Assembly (NCBI GenBank): GCA_002337055.1
Contig: DDFG01000003.1
Coordinates: forward strand, 62,001-126,000
Length of the DNA: 64,000 nucleotides
Source: Betaproteobacteria bacterium UBA1934
GTDB lineage: Bacteria; Pseudomonadota; Gammaproteobacteria; Burkholderiales; Rhodocyclaceae
Reading direction: 5' to 3'
Shown: piece by piece, positions 29,754-39,043 of the stretch
Position numbering within the stretch: position 1 is the first letter of the stretch
How the letters are laid out: every line of letters starts with the position of its first letter
Program-made: the position numbers and the translations under genes
Notes under the pieces: generated by a model
The model's input: only the letters and a program-made list of their open reading frames with translations
Told to the model about the DNA's origin: nothing
Database searches by the model: none

Positions 29754-31391
29754 ATGCGAGGGACGTGGATCGGCATTGCGGTTGCCACAGCGTTGCAAGT
29801 GGCGGCCATGGCGGCTTTGGCGGGAATCGCCTGGGGTCTCTGGATCGCAGCGGGCTGCATGGTCGTCATCGGCCTGGGCTTGGCGTGGTGGCTCGGTCGG
29901 CAGGGCGAAACGCCGGATGCGCTATCCAGCGCCCTGGCGGATATGTCCACCGGCACTTCCGACCTGAACCTGGCGCTGCCAACTGGGCAAGGTCCGCTCG
30001 GTACGCATCTCTCCCGCCTGCTTGGCAAGGTCCGCGATCTGGTTGCCATGGCACGCCAGCGCAGCGTATTGATCGCCACCGACGCGGCACGCACCAATCA
30101 ATTGGTACAGCTCACCGGACATGCCGTGCGGGAGCAGGAAAAGCAGGCGCAGGCCGTATTTGCGGCCAGCGAACGAGTCAATGCCGCCGTGTTCGCGGTG
30201 GGTCACAACGCCGAGGCGATCGGCGAATCGACCCGGGACAATTTGCAGGTCGCACAACGCTCGCTGACGCAGATGCAGACCGTCGCCACGACCATGCAGT
30301 CGGCCACCCAGCACCTGGACCATTTCTCCGACACGGTGCAGGCCCTGCACGCCAGTTCGATGAAGATCAACGAGATCATTTCGTTGATCAACGAAATCTC
30401 CGACCAGACCAACCTGCTGGCGCTCAACGCCGCCATCGAAGCGGCACGGGCGGGTGAGGCGGGTCGCGGCTTCGCAGTCGTCGCCGACGAAGTGCGAAAA
30501 CTGGCCGAAAAGGTCAAGTCGGCGACTCAGGGCATCAGCCAGAACACGCAATCGATGATCCAGCTCGTCTCCGAAACCGCTGACAAGACCCGGGCCATCG
30601 TCAGTGATGTCGGTGAGGCGAGCCAGTACGTCGACGCCTCGGCGCGCGATCTGGACGCCATGGTCGGCGCGTTTCGGCAGACACATCAACAACTCGCCGA
30701 AATTACCGAGGCAATGTCGCAATTGCGCAGTGAGAACGAGACCATCCACAGTGAGGTCGTCTCGATCCGCGACCATGCTGTGTCCATCTCGGGCAAGGTT
30801 GGGCAATGCGAACAATATGCCGCGACCCTGCGCGATTCCACCGAAAACCTGCAAGGCACGCTGGCCGAATTTCGCACCGGCAACAGCATGTTCGACACGC
30901 TGCAGGACAAATGCGGCACATTCAGGGATCGCGTTACCAAGGTACTGCAAGGGCTGGCGGATCGGGGCGTCGACGTATTCGACCAGCAATACCGCGATAT
31001 TCCGCGCTCCAATCCGCCGCGCTTCACCACGAGCTACGATTCCGCTTGCGATCAGACGCTCACGGCGCTCTACGACGACGTCTTGCGCGACCTACCCGGC
31101 CTCAATTACTCGCTTGCGGTCGACAATCGAGGTTACGCGCCCGCCCACAACAGCGCCGTTTCCCAGGCACCGACCGGCGATCCGTCAGTCGATCTGGCGA
31201 AATGCCGTCACAAACGCATCTTCAACGACCCGGTCGGCCTGCGTCTGGCGCAAAACCAGAAACCGTCGCTTTTCCAGACCTACGTGCGCGACACCGGCGA
31301 AGTGCTGAATGACCTCTCGATGCCGATCTTCATCAATGGCCGCCACTGGGGTGCCGTGCGCATCGGCTTCAAGCATGAACTGTTGAACTGA
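29754..31391 (+). CDS. Chemoreceptor with C-terminal sensory domain
   Basis: A 545-residue methyl-accepting chemotaxis protein. Two hydrophobic segments at the N terminus (about 5-48) leave almost no periplasmic part. The signalling coiled coil (about 100-385) has the tip ISDQTNLLALNAAIEAARAGEAGRGF. A C-terminal cytoplasmic extension (about 390-545; NPPRFTTSYD, GRHWGAVRIGF) resembles a PAS/Cache-like sensor placed after the signalling domain. This inverted order is known in some soluble-type receptors. The SD sequence is GGAGGAG. Confidence 0.92.
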   Translation: MRGTWIGIAVATALQVAAMAALAGIAWGLWIAAGCMVVIGLGLAWWLGRQGETPDALSSALADMSTGTSDLNLALPTGQGPLGTHLSRLLGKVRDLVAMARQRSVLIATDAARTNQLVQLTGHAVREQEKQAQAVFAASERVNAAVFAVGHNAEAIGESTRDNLQVAQRSLTQMQTVATTMQSATQHLDHFSDTVQALHASSMKINEIISLINEISDQTNLLALNAAIEAARAGEAGRGFAVVADEVRKLAEKVKSATQGISQNTQSMIQLVSETADKTRAIVSDVGEASQYVDASARDLDAMVGAFRQTHQQLAEITEAMSQLRSENETIHSEVVSIRDHAVSISGKVGQCEQYAATLRDSTENLQGTLAEFRTGNSMFDTLQDKCGTFRDRVTKVLQGLADRGVDVFDQQYRDIPRSNPPRFTTSYDSACDQTLTALYDDVLRDLPGLNYSLAVDNRGYAPAHNSAVSQAPTGDPSVDLAKCRHKRIFNDPVGLRLAQNQKPSLFQTYVRDTGEVLNDLSMPIFINGRHWGAVRIGFKHELLN

Positions 31392-31397
31392 CAGCGC

Positions 31398-34300
31398 TTA
31401 CGAATATACGATCTCGACGTTTTCAGGCTTCAGCCACGCACCAAGCTCGTTTAGGAGGGCGTCTTCGAGCCGCACGCGCAGGGCGTCGCCGAGGACGATC
31501 TCGCAGCGGGCGTTGGCGTTTTGGTAGCGCACCCGCACTGCCGCCGGCCCGGGTGCAAAGGGCGCCAGCAGCGCCTTCAGCCGGCGCGCGTCTGCCTGCC
31601 CGTTCATATTGAGCAGGAGGTGCTTGGCGAAACGGGCGCGGGCTTCGCCCAGGGTCATCAGCGTATCGGCGACGACGCGGTTGCCGCCCGAAAAATCGTC
31701 GTAGCTGACCTTGCCCTCAACCACCAGCACCTCGTCGGTGACGATCTTGTGGCGCTCGGCTTCGAACAGCTCGTTGAACACCGAAACCTCGACCATGGCC
31801 GTGCCGTCGTCGAGTTGCACGAAGAGCATCTTGCCGCGCCGGGTCATCTGCGTGCGTACCCCCACGACGAGGCCGGCCAGCGCCGTTTTGTCCTTGGCCG
31901 GTTCGAGTTGCGCCAGCGAGCGGCGAACGAAGCGCGACAATTCCTTCTTGCTGGCGTTGTAGGGGTGGCCGGAGAAGAAGAAGCCGAGCGCGGTCTTCTC
32001 CTGCATCAGTTGTTCCTTCTCGCTCCACGGCTTGGTCGTCACGTAGTCGGGCGCGTGTTCCTCGACCCCATCGCCCATGTCGAACAGGCTGACCTGCATG
32101 GCGTTTCTTTCCGCCTGCTCGGCGTATTCCATGGCGATACCGACGGACGCGAGCAGCTTGGCGCGATCTGAATCCAGCGCGTCGAAGGCACCGGCTCGGA
32201 TCAGCGCCTCGATGGTGCGACGATTGACCATGCGCTTGTCGACCCGCTTGCAGAAATCGAACAGATCCCTGAACGGCCCACCGCTCTCCCGCGCCGCCAG
32301 GATGCATTCAACCGCCTGCTGACCGGTGCCCTTGATGGCTCCCAGTCCGTAGCGAATGGTACCGCGGTCGACCGGCTCGAACTTGTAGGCGGAGGCGTTG
32401 ACGTCCGGCCCCAGCACCTTGACCTTGTTGGCGATGGCGTCGTCGTAGAAAACCTTCACCGTGTCGGTGTTGTCCATGTCCGACGACAGCGTCGCCGCCA
32501 TGAAGGCCGCGCAATGGTGCGCCTTGAGCCAGGCGGTGTGATAGGTGACGACGGCGTAGGCGGCAGTGTGCGACTTGTTGAAGCCGTATTCCGCAAACTT
32601 GGTCATCAGGTCGAACAACTGCTCGGCCAGTTTCGGGTCGTAGCCCTGTTTCGCTGCACCCTCGGCGATGGTCTCGCGGTGCTTGGCCATTTCCTCGGGC
32701 TTCTTCTTGCCCATCGCCCGACGCAGCATGTCGGCGCCGCCCAGCGTATAGCCGCCGATGATCTGCGAAATCTGCATCACCTGTTCCTGATACACGATGA
32801 CGCCATAGGTCGGCGACAGACACGCGGTCAGGTCGGGGTGGAAATAGTCGATCTTCTGCTGGCCCTTCTTGCGCAGGATGAAGTCGTCCACCATGCCCGA
32901 ACCCAAGGGCCCCGGGCGATAGAGCGCCAGCACGGCGATGATGTCTTCAAAGCGATCGGGCGAGAGCTTTTTCAGCAGCTTCTTCATGCCCTCCGATTCC
33001 ACCTGGAAGATCGCCGTCGTGTTGGCATCCTTCAAAATCTGGTAGGCGGCAGGGTCGTTGAAACCCAGACTCATCAGGTCGAGTTTCTCACCCGTCAGGC
33101 GCTCGACGTATTCCAGCGCGAGCTGGATGATGGTCAGGTTGCGCAGGCCCAAAAAGTCGAATTTCACCAGGCCGGCTTTTTCGACATCGTCCTTGTCGAA
33201 CTGCGACACCGGCGAGGCGTCGCTGCCGGTGGCCTGGTAAATCGGGCAGAAATCCGTGATGCGGCCCGGCGCGATCAGCACGCCGCCGGCATGCATGCCG
33301 ACGTTGCGGGTCAGGTCTTCCAGCTTCTGCGCCAGATCGAACAGTTCGCGGATCGATTCGCCGTCCTGTTCGTCGCGCATCATCTCCTTGATCGCCGGTT
33401 CGGTTTCCATCGCCTCGGAAAGCGACACCGGCTTGTTCTGCACCACCGGTATCAGCTTGGAGAGCCGGTCGCAGAGCGAATAAGGCAGGTCGAGCACGCG
33501 CCCGACATCGCGAATCACCGCCTTGGACGACATCGTGCCGAAGGTCGCGATCTGGCTCACCGCCTGCGCGCCATAACGTTCGCGTACGTATTCGATGACG
33601 CGCCAGCGGTTGTCCTGGCAGAAGTCGACGTCGAAGTCGGGCATCGACACCCGCTCCGGGTTCAGGAAGCGCTCGAACAGCAGGGCGTAGGCAAGCGGAT
33701 CGAGATCAGTGATGCCGAGGCTGTAGGCGACCAGCGAACCTGCACCGGAACCCCGCCCCGGCCCCACCGGCACGCCGTTGTTCTTGGCCCAGTTGATGAA
33801 GTCGGCCACGATCAGGAAGTAGCCAGGGAACCCCATCTGAACGATGGTGTTGCACTCGAACACCAGCCGCGCGTCGTATTCCGGCCGCCGCTCGGCACGC
33901 ACCGCCGGGTCGGGATAAAGCTGTTCCAGACGTTTTTCCAGCCCGACCTCGGCCTCATGCACCAGGAAATCGCTGATGCTCATGCCCTCCGGCGTCGGGA
34001 AATCCGGCAGGAAATTCTTGCCCAGCGTCAGCTCGATGTTGCAGCGCTTGGCGATTTCAACGGCGTTTTCCAGCGCCTCGGGCAGATCGGCGAACAGTTC
34101 GGCCATTTCGGCGTGGCTCTTGAAATACTGCTCCTCGGTGTAGGGGCGCGGCCGCCGCGCATCGCCGAGCACGTACCCTTCGGCGATACAGACGCGCGCT
34201 TCGTGGGCGAGAAAGTCGTCGCGGTCGAGAAACTGGATCGGATGCGTCGCTACCAGCGGCAAACCAAGTTCGCCGGCCAGATCGGCCATCGCGTGGACTT

Positions 34301-34844
34301 GCGCCTCCTGATGCGGTTGGCCGTAACGCTGCACTTCCAGGTAATAGGCACCGGGAAACAGCCGGGCCCACCCTTGCGCCCGTTCCTTCGCCAACTTGTG
34401 ATTGCCGGCTTCGAGCGCCTCGCCGACATCACCGGCGGCAGCGCCGGACAAGGCGATCAGCCCGTCGCAACCGATCTCGCGCAGCCACTCGCGGCGAATC
34501 TCGGCCTTGTCGCGGCGATCCGGTACCAGATAGGCGCGCGACAGCAACTCGCACAATTGCAGGTAACCCGCCTTGTTCCGCGCCAGCAACAGCAACCGGA
34601 AGGGATCTTCCGGCGATTCCGGATTCGCGAGCCAGACATCGGCACCGGCAATCGGCTTGACGCCTTTGCCACGGGCACCGGAATAAAATTTGACCAACCC
34701 GAACAAATTGCCGAGATCGGTCAGTGCCAGCGCCGGCATGCTGTCGGCGGCGGCTCGCTTGACGGCGTCGCCGACGCGGACGATGCCGTCTGTGACCGAA
34801 AACTCGGAATGCAGGCGGAGATGGATAAAGCGCGGTTCGGACAT
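31398..34844 (-). CDS. dnaE: DNA polymerase III alpha subunit
   Basis: A 1148-residue replicative polymerase catalytic subunit. An N-terminal PHP domain starts FIHLRLHSEFSVTDG, and the polymerase core has GPGRGSGAGSLVAYSLGI and PDFDVDFCQDNR with the catalytic aspartates (about residue 400). The HhH motif and C-terminal OB domain are present. Start 34844 (MSEPRFIHLR) is the family start. It is convergent with the chemoreceptor gene, with 6 bp between their ends. Confidence 0.97.
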   Translation of the reverse strand: MSEPRFIHLRLHSEFSVTDGIVRVGDAVKRAAADSMPALALTDLGNLFGLVKFYSGARGKGVKPIAGADVWLANPESPEDPFRLLLLARNKAGYLQLCELLSRAYLVPDRRDKAEIRREWLREIGCDGLIALSGAAAGDVGEALEAGNHKLAKERAQGWARLFPGAYYLEVQRYGQPHQEAQVHAMADLAGELGLPLVATHPIQFLDRDDFLAHEARVCIAEGYVLGDARRPRPYTEEQYFKSHAEMAELFADLPEALENAVEIAKRCNIELTLGKNFLPDFPTPEGMSISDFLVHEAEVGLEKRLEQLYPDPAVRAERRPEYDARLVFECNTIVQMGFPGYFLIVADFINWAKNNGVPVGPGRGSGAGSLVAYSLGITDLDPLAYALLFERFLNPERVSMPDFDVDFCQDNRWRVIEYVRERYGAQAVSQIATFGTMSSKAVIRDVGRVLDLPYSLCDRLSKLIPVVQNKPVSLSEAMETEPAIKEMMRDEQDGESIRELFDLAQKLEDLTRNVGMHAGGVLIAPGRITDFCPIYQATGSDASPVSQFDKDDVEKAGLVKFDFLGLRNLTIIQLALEYVERLTGEKLDLMSLGFNDPAAYQILKDANTTAIFQVESEGMKKLLKKLSPDRFEDIIAVLALYRPGPLGSGMVDDFILRKKGQQKIDYFHPDLTACLSPTYGVIVYQEQVMQISQIIGGYTLGGADMLRRAMGKKKPEEMAKHRETIAEGAAKQGYDPKLAEQLFDLMTKFAEYGFNKSHTAAYAVVTYHTAWLKAHHCAAFMAATLSSDMDNTDTVKVFYDDAIANKVKVLGPDVNASAYKFEPVDRGTIRYGLGAIKGTGQQAVECILAARESGGPFRDLFDFCKRVDKRMVNRRTIEALIRAGAFDALDSDRAKLLASVGIAMEYAEQAERNAMQVSLFDMGDGVEEHAPDYVTTKPWSEKEQLMQEKTALGFFFSGHPYNASKKELSRFVRRSLAQLEPAKDKTALAGLVVGVRTQMTRRGKMLFVQLDDGTAMVEVSVFNELFEAERHKIVTDEVLVVEGKVSYDDFSGGNRVVADTLMTLGEARARFAKHLLLNMNGQADARRLKALLAPFAPGPAAVRVRYQNANARCEIVLGDALRVRLEDALLNELGAWLKPENVEIVYS

Positions 34845-34942
34845 GGCGCGCATTTTACCCCGGCCCACCGCAGCCGCCCCAGCAATGTATTTTTTCATCC
34901 GTTTGGCGTATGGTAACCCCATTGTCACCAGGGGTCGTCGCC

Positions 34943-35431
34943 ATGCTCAAGAAACTTGTCGTTGCGCTTTCCGGCGGCTTGCTCGCCGCGCTGCTGCCGG
35001 CCTGCGACGCCATCAACCTGAAAGAACTGAAACCCGGCGTATCGACCGGCTACGAAGTGCGCGACCGCATGGGCGCCCCTTCTATGGAATGGCAGGAAAA
35101 GGACGGCAGCCGAATCTGGGAATACGCGCGGACGCCAGAAGGCACGAACAACTACATGCTGGTCATCGGCCCCGACAATGTCTTGCGCGAAATCCGGCAG
35201 GTACTGACGCCGGCCAACTTCGCCAAGGTGCAGCCGGGCATGCATCAGGAAGACATCCGCCGCCTGCTCGGCAAGCCCGCCCAGATCATCCCCTTCCCGC
35301 TGAAAAAGGAAGTGGTCTGGGACTGGAAGACGCAATCGGAAAACAACCGCGAAACCTTCTTCAACGTCCACTTCGACGAGGCCGGGGTTGTCACCGGCAC
35401 GAGCACCAGCGTCACCGGCTCACCCGGCTAA
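34943..35431 (+). CDS. BamE/SmpA-like outer-membrane lipoprotein
   Basis: A 162-residue lipoprotein with a signal peptide ending in LPAC. The body has two SmpA/OmlA-like repeats (LKPGVSTGYEVRDRMGAP; VQPGMHQEDIRRLLGKPAQI), as in BamE-like proteins that support the outer-membrane assembly machine. It is longer than BamE because of the duplication. Start 34943 begins the signal peptide. It is divergent from dnaE and convergent with the histidine kinase gene. Confidence 0.82.
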   Translation: MLKKLVVALSGGLLAALLPACDAINLKELKPGVSTGYEVRDRMGAPSMEWQEKDGSRIWEYARTPEGTNNYMLVIGPDNVLREIRQVLTPANFAKVQPGMHQEDIRRLLGKPAQIIPFPLKKEVVWDWKTQSENNRETFFNVHFDEAGVVTGTSTSVTGSPG

Positions 35432-35438
35432 CGAACCA

Positions 35439-36647
35439 TTACGCCCCACTTCCCGGCAGGCGAATTTCGACACGCAAGCCAGTCGGCTCGCGATTGCTGG
35501 CCGCAATCTGGCCGCCATGCAAGGTCACTACCCGCTGCGCAATGGCCAATCCAAGCCCATTGCCCGGTGTCGAGGCACTCTGCGTCAGGCGATGAAATGG
35601 CTCGAAAATTGCCGCCAGTTCTTCGGGCGGCACGCCCGGGCCGGCGTCGTCCACCTGCACGACCGCCCAACCTCCTTCCCCGGCCGCCAGCCTCACCTGA
35701 ATCGGCGAACCTGCGGGCGTATGGGCCAGTGCATTGCGGAGAATGTTCTCGATGGCCCGGCGCAGCAGATCGGGCGATCCCGGCACATTCACGTCAACTG
35801 TCGCCAGGGCGATTTCCCGCTCCGACGCCTCAAAACGGGCGTCATCGACAATTTCGGCGAGCATGTCGGCCAGCGGTATCTCGATGCGCTCGTTGACTGA
35901 GCCCGTGCCATCCAAACGGGAAAGCGTCAGCAACTCGCCCACCAGGGCGTCCATCCGCCCCCCTTCTCGCTCGATGCGATCGGCGATTTCCTCGAGCGAA
36001 TCCGGCCGTTGCCGCAGCAGGCCTACGGCAGCATGCAGCCGTGCCAGTGGCGAACGCAGTTCGTGCGACACATCGTGCAGCAAGCGCCGTTGGCCCTCCA
36101 TCAGCCTTTGCAGTTGTGCCGCCATGCGGTCGAATTCGCATCCCAGATCGGCCAATTCGTCGCGCCGCCCAATCTCTCCCCCCACGCGCACCGCCAGATC
36201 ACCCGCCGTCACCGCCGCCAAGGCGCGCCGCAGCGTGCGGATGGGGCGGGCAAAATACCAAGCCAGCAGCGCCGCAAAAATCAGACTGGCAAACAGGGTC
36301 GCCACCAACGGAACGACGGGCACCGGGTGGCGCGGCCCGCTACGACCGCCGCCACCATGCGGCGGGCCACGATCGGGCGGCGGGCCAGGCGGACCGGCGT
36401 CCAGCCTCGGCTCGCCAGGAGGCAGACGCAACCCGCGTTCGTCCGGTGGCGGCGGCTCTGCGCCCGGTGGCCTCGCCCCGATACCCGGTTCACGACTGGG
36501 CGCTCCCTGACCATGCGTAGCCTGCCAGGCCTGCCAGCGGGCCATGTCCTGCTGGCGCTCGAACCAGAACACGGTCGAAATCGCTGCAATGGCACTCAGT
36601 TGAGCCAGCCAGATGAATGCAAAGAATTTCCAGAACAGGCGGCCCAT
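35439..36647 (-). CDS. Sensor histidine kinase, CpxA/RstB-like
   Basis: A 402-residue membrane kinase. One membrane segment lies at about 8-28 and one at about 125-148. The short periplasmic loop between them (about 30-120) is extremely Pro/Gly/Arg-rich. HAMP (about 150-200), HisKA with HDVSHELRSPLARLH (about 212) and HATPase with N, G1 and G2 boxes follow. It lies 4 bases downstream of its response regulator gene, so they form one operon. The Pro-rich sensor and Met/His-rich Spy-like neighbour suggest a metal or envelope-stress signal. Confidence 0.92.
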   Translation of the reverse strand: MGRLFWKFFAFIWLAQLSAIAAISTVFWFERQQDMARWQAWQATHGQGAPSREPGIGARPPGAEPPPPDERGLRLPPGEPRLDAGPPGPPPDRGPPHGGGGRSGPRHPVPVVPLVATLFASLIFAALLAWYFARPIRTLRRALAAVTAGDLAVRVGGEIGRRDELADLGCEFDRMAAQLQRLMEGQRRLLHDVSHELRSPLARLHAAVGLLRQRPDSLEEIADRIEREGGRMDALVGELLTLSRLDGTGSVNERIEIPLADMLAEIVDDARFEASEREIALATVDVNVPGSPDLLRRAIENILRNALAHTPAGSPIQVRLAAGEGGWAVVQVDDAGPGVPPEELAAIFEPFHRLTQSASTPGNGLGLAIAQRVVTLHGGQIAASNREPTGLRVEIRLPGSGA

Positions 36648-36651
36648 TCCA

Positions 36652-37341
36652 TCAATCCCTGATCAACTGGTAGCCTTGACGGTAAACGGTCTGAATGCAG
36701 GAACGACCGTCACGCAATTTGCCCAGCTTGTGCCGCAGGCTGCTGATATGAACATCCACACTGCGGTCGAAACGCGTCAGCGGCCGCCCCAGACCGCGCT
36801 CCGACAACATCTCCTTGCTGACCGGCCGACCGGCGCTACAAATCAGCGTCTCGAGCAGATTGAATTCGGTGCTGGTCAATTCCAGCGGCTCGCCGCTCCA
36901 CTCTGCGCGGCGAGAGGCTGGCCAGAGCGTCAGCGGGCCGGCCCGCAGGGTCGGATCGCCATCGTCCGCCACCGGCGCGCCCTGCAAACGGCGCAAAATG
37001 GCGCGAATACGGGCGGTCAGTTCGCGCGGCGTGCAAGGTTTGGGGACATAGTCGTCGGCCCCCAGTTCGAGACCGATGATACGGTCGGCATCGTCGCCGC
37101 GTGCCGTCAGCATCAACACCGGCACCGGACTGCCGGCGCGAATGCGGCGCAGGGTGTCGATGCCGTTCAGGCGCGGCATCATCACGTCAAGCACTACCAG
37201 CGCAAAGCGGCCGGTCAATGCCAGCCGGGCGCCGCTCTCCCCGTCGTACGCGAGGCCGACCGCGAAACCCTCGCGCTCGAGGTATTCGCGCAGCATCGCC
37301 AGCAACTCGACATCGTCGTCGATCAGCAGGATTTCGTTCAT
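36652..37341 (-). CDS. OmpR/PhoB-family response regulator, CpxR-like
   Basis: A 229-residue two-component response regulator. The receiver domain has DDD near the N terminus (residues 8-10), the phosphoacceptor in LVVLDVMMPRLNG (about 53) and KPC near 103. A winged-helix DNA-binding domain follows (TSTEFNLLETLI...RFDRSVDVHISSLRHKLG). Start MNEILLIDDD at 37341 was chosen over an upstream ATG at 37359. It is divergent from the Spy-like gene; phased TTTAC repeats in the gap are its likely operator. Confidence 0.93.
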   Translation of the reverse strand: MNEILLIDDDVELLAMLREYLEREGFAVGLAYDGESGARLALTGRFALVVLDVMMPRLNGIDTLRRIRAGSPVPVLMLTARGDDADRIIGLELGADDYVPKPCTPRELTARIRAILRRLQGAPVADDGDPTLRAGPLTLWPASRRAEWSGEPLELTSTEFNLLETLICSAGRPVSKEMLSERGLGRPLTRFDRSVDVHISSLRHKLGKLRDGRSCIQTVYRQGYQLIRD

Positions 37342-37400
37342 GGACGGTACAGGGTTCACAAACCGGCATCTTAATGGCTCAAGCCGCTGGCTCGCCGATC

Positions 37401-37436
37401 TTTACAGTCTTTTACCCACGCTTTACCGCACTTTAC
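37401..37436. promoter_or_regulatory. Four helix-phased TTTAC repeats, probable response-regulator operator
   Basis: TTTAC starts at 37401, 37411, 37422 and 37432, a 10-11-10 bp period matching one DNA turn. This is how OmpR/PhoB-family dimers bind direct half-sites. It lies between the divergent response regulator and Spy-like genes, so it could control both. Confidence 0.7.
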
Positions 37437-37486
37437 CCGTGAAATGCGGAAAATGGCCAGGTCATTCATATCAACCGGAGATCCCC

Positions 37487-38068
37487 ATGAAAAGACGTTT
37501 CCAACTCGTCGCCGCCCTGTTCGCCACTAGCCTGTGCACGGTCGCCAGTGCCCAACAAATGCCGCCGCCCACCGGCATGCCGATGCCGGGAGCCATGGCT
37601 CCCCACGGCGCGCCGGGCATGCCGGCGATGTTCCCACACCCGCCGATGCCACCCCATCTCTTCATGGCGCACCCGTTGCCGCCGGAACTTCGTCTCAGCG
37701 AAGCACAGCAGGACAAGGTATTCGAAATCCAGCACGCCGGCGCACCCGTCATGCGCGACCAGATGAAAATCGCACGGCAAGCGGCGGAAGAATTGCACAG
37801 GCTGTCGGCCGCCGATGCTTTCGACGAGGCGGCGGTCCGAGCAGTATCCGCCAGACTGGGTCAGGCCATGACCGAACTGCATGTGTTGCGCATACGTCAG
37901 CAACGTCAGATTGAGGCTGTGTTGACGCCGGAGCAGCGCAAACAATTGGCCGACGAAAAGAAAAAACACTTTGAAATGAGGGATTTGCCGCATCACCCGG
38001 CAAAATTTGCCGACCGGCAAATGGCCTGCGACCGCGCTCCCGAAAAGACCGGCAAAGCCTCCCGATAA
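37487..38068 (+). CDS. Spy/CpxP-like periplasmic protein, Met/Pro/His-rich
   Basis: A 193-residue periplasmic protein with a signal peptide (residues 1-22, ending ASA). A Met/Pro/Gly/His-rich segment (about 24-62) suggests metal binding. The helical core has the LTxxQ-like repeat (RLSEAQQDKVFEI; LTPEQRKQLADEKK) of the Spy/CpxP family. CpxP-like proteins act as periplasmic chaperones and feed back on the sensor kinase. It is divergent from its likely two-component system and carries the repeat operator in its promoter. Confidence 0.83.
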   Translation: MKRRFQLVAALFATSLCTVASAQQMPPPTGMPMPGAMAPHGAPGMPAMFPHPPMPPHLFMAHPLPPELRLSEAQQDKVFEIQHAGAPVMRDQMKIARQAAEELHRLSAADAFDEAAVRAVSARLGQAMTELHVLRIRQQRQIEAVLTPEQRKQLADEKKKHFEMRDLPHHPAKFADRQMACDRAPEKTGKASR

Positions 38069-38097
38069 ATTTTATTGGCATATTTTCTTAACTAGGC

Positions 38098-38112
38098 TTT
38101 ACCTCCTTTTAC
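38098..38112. promoter_or_regulatory. Second pair of phased TTTAC repeats
   Basis: TTTAC at 38098 and 38108 (10 bp apart) lies about 95 bp upstream of the EF-hand gene. It matches the repeats upstream of the Spy-like gene, suggesting the same response regulator controls both. Confidence 0.55.
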
Positions 38113-38204
38113 ACGAAAGCCGCAAAATTTCAGCACCCTGTGGCCGATAACTTGCTCAACAGCCCCTGCGCGCAATCGTTCATTTTTTATTGAAGGAGAC
38201 TTTT

Positions 38205-38954
38205 ATGAGCAACACCATCGGCAGCACCAGTCAATGGATGCAACGTCCCGATCCGACCCAGATGGTCAGCAAGCTGTTCTCGAAGCTGGATACCAAAAAC
38301 CAGGGCTATTTGGAGAAAACTGATCTGCAAAGCGCCCTCCAGAGCGCCACGGGCAGCAGCGATACCAATGTTGATGAACTCTTCGCCAAGCTTGACAGCG
38401 ATAGCGACGGCAAGGTCACCCAGGATGAAATGTCCAGCACGCTGAAGAAACTGGCCGACCAACTCGATACGCAATTTCACCAGATGCGGGCGCAGGGCGG
38501 CATGCAAGGCATGGGAGGCGCCGGCCAGATGCCACCCCCACCGCCGCAGGGTGGGGACAAGGATAGCGGTTTCACGAAGGACGAACTGAGCAGCCAGTTG
38601 AACGAGATTGGCAGCAGCGACAGCCAGCGTTCGACGTTGATCAGCAACATCGTCCAGAACTTCGAGGCGGCCGATACCGACGGCGATGGCAAGGTCAGTT
38701 TCAAGGAGGCGATGGCCTACGACCAGAAGACGCAAACGGCCTCGACCAGCGGCAGCAGTACGAGCACGACCGGCAGCACGGAGAGTACCTCATCCAGCTC
38801 GTCGACGTCATCCACCTCGTCATCGGAGAGTGTCCTCGCCGAGAAAAAGCTGATGAAGCAGATCATGGCCCTGATCCACGCCTACGGCATCGCCGGCAAC
38901 GGGCAATCGAGCACGGTCAGCACCGCCAGCACGGCGATTTCCACCGCCGCCTGA
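38205..38954 (+). CDS. EF-hand calcium-binding protein
   Basis: A 249-residue protein with at least two canonical EF-hand loops (DSDSDGKVTQDE at about 65 and DTDGDGKVSFKE at about 155), plus a weaker loop near residue 28 (DTKNQGYLEKTD). A Gly/Met/Pro-rich linker (about 95-115) and a long Ser/Thr-rich tract (about 180-215) separate the parts. No signal peptide is evident, so location is uncertain. The SD sequence is AAGGAG. It may act as a calcium buffer or sensor; the phased repeats upstream tie it to the two-component system. Confidence 0.82.
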   Translation: MSNTIGSTSQWMQRPDPTQMVSKLFSKLDTKNQGYLEKTDLQSALQSATGSSDTNVDELFAKLDSDSDGKVTQDEMSSTLKKLADQLDTQFHQMRAQGGMQGMGGAGQMPPPPPQGGDKDSGFTKDELSSQLNEIGSSDSQRSTLISNIVQNFEAADTDGDGKVSFKEAMAYDQKTQTASTSGSSTSTTGSTESTSSSSSTSSTSSSESVLAEKKLMKQIMALIHAYGIAGNGQSSTVSTASTAISTAA

Positions 38955-38971
38955 GGGGCCAGGAAGCTCCC

Positions 38972-38994
38972 GTCCGCCCGGGTGCCGGGCGGAC
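38972..38994 (+). terminator. Possible terminator hairpin after the EF-hand gene
   Basis: An 8-bp perfect stem GTCCGCCC/GGGCGGAC with a 7-base loop lies 18 bases after the stop codon. There is no T-tract, so it is a weak candidate. Confidence 0.4.
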
Positions 38995-39043
38995 GCCCCA
39001 CATCCTGCGCACGCGCGCGCCACGCAGCGTTTAGAATGCGCGC

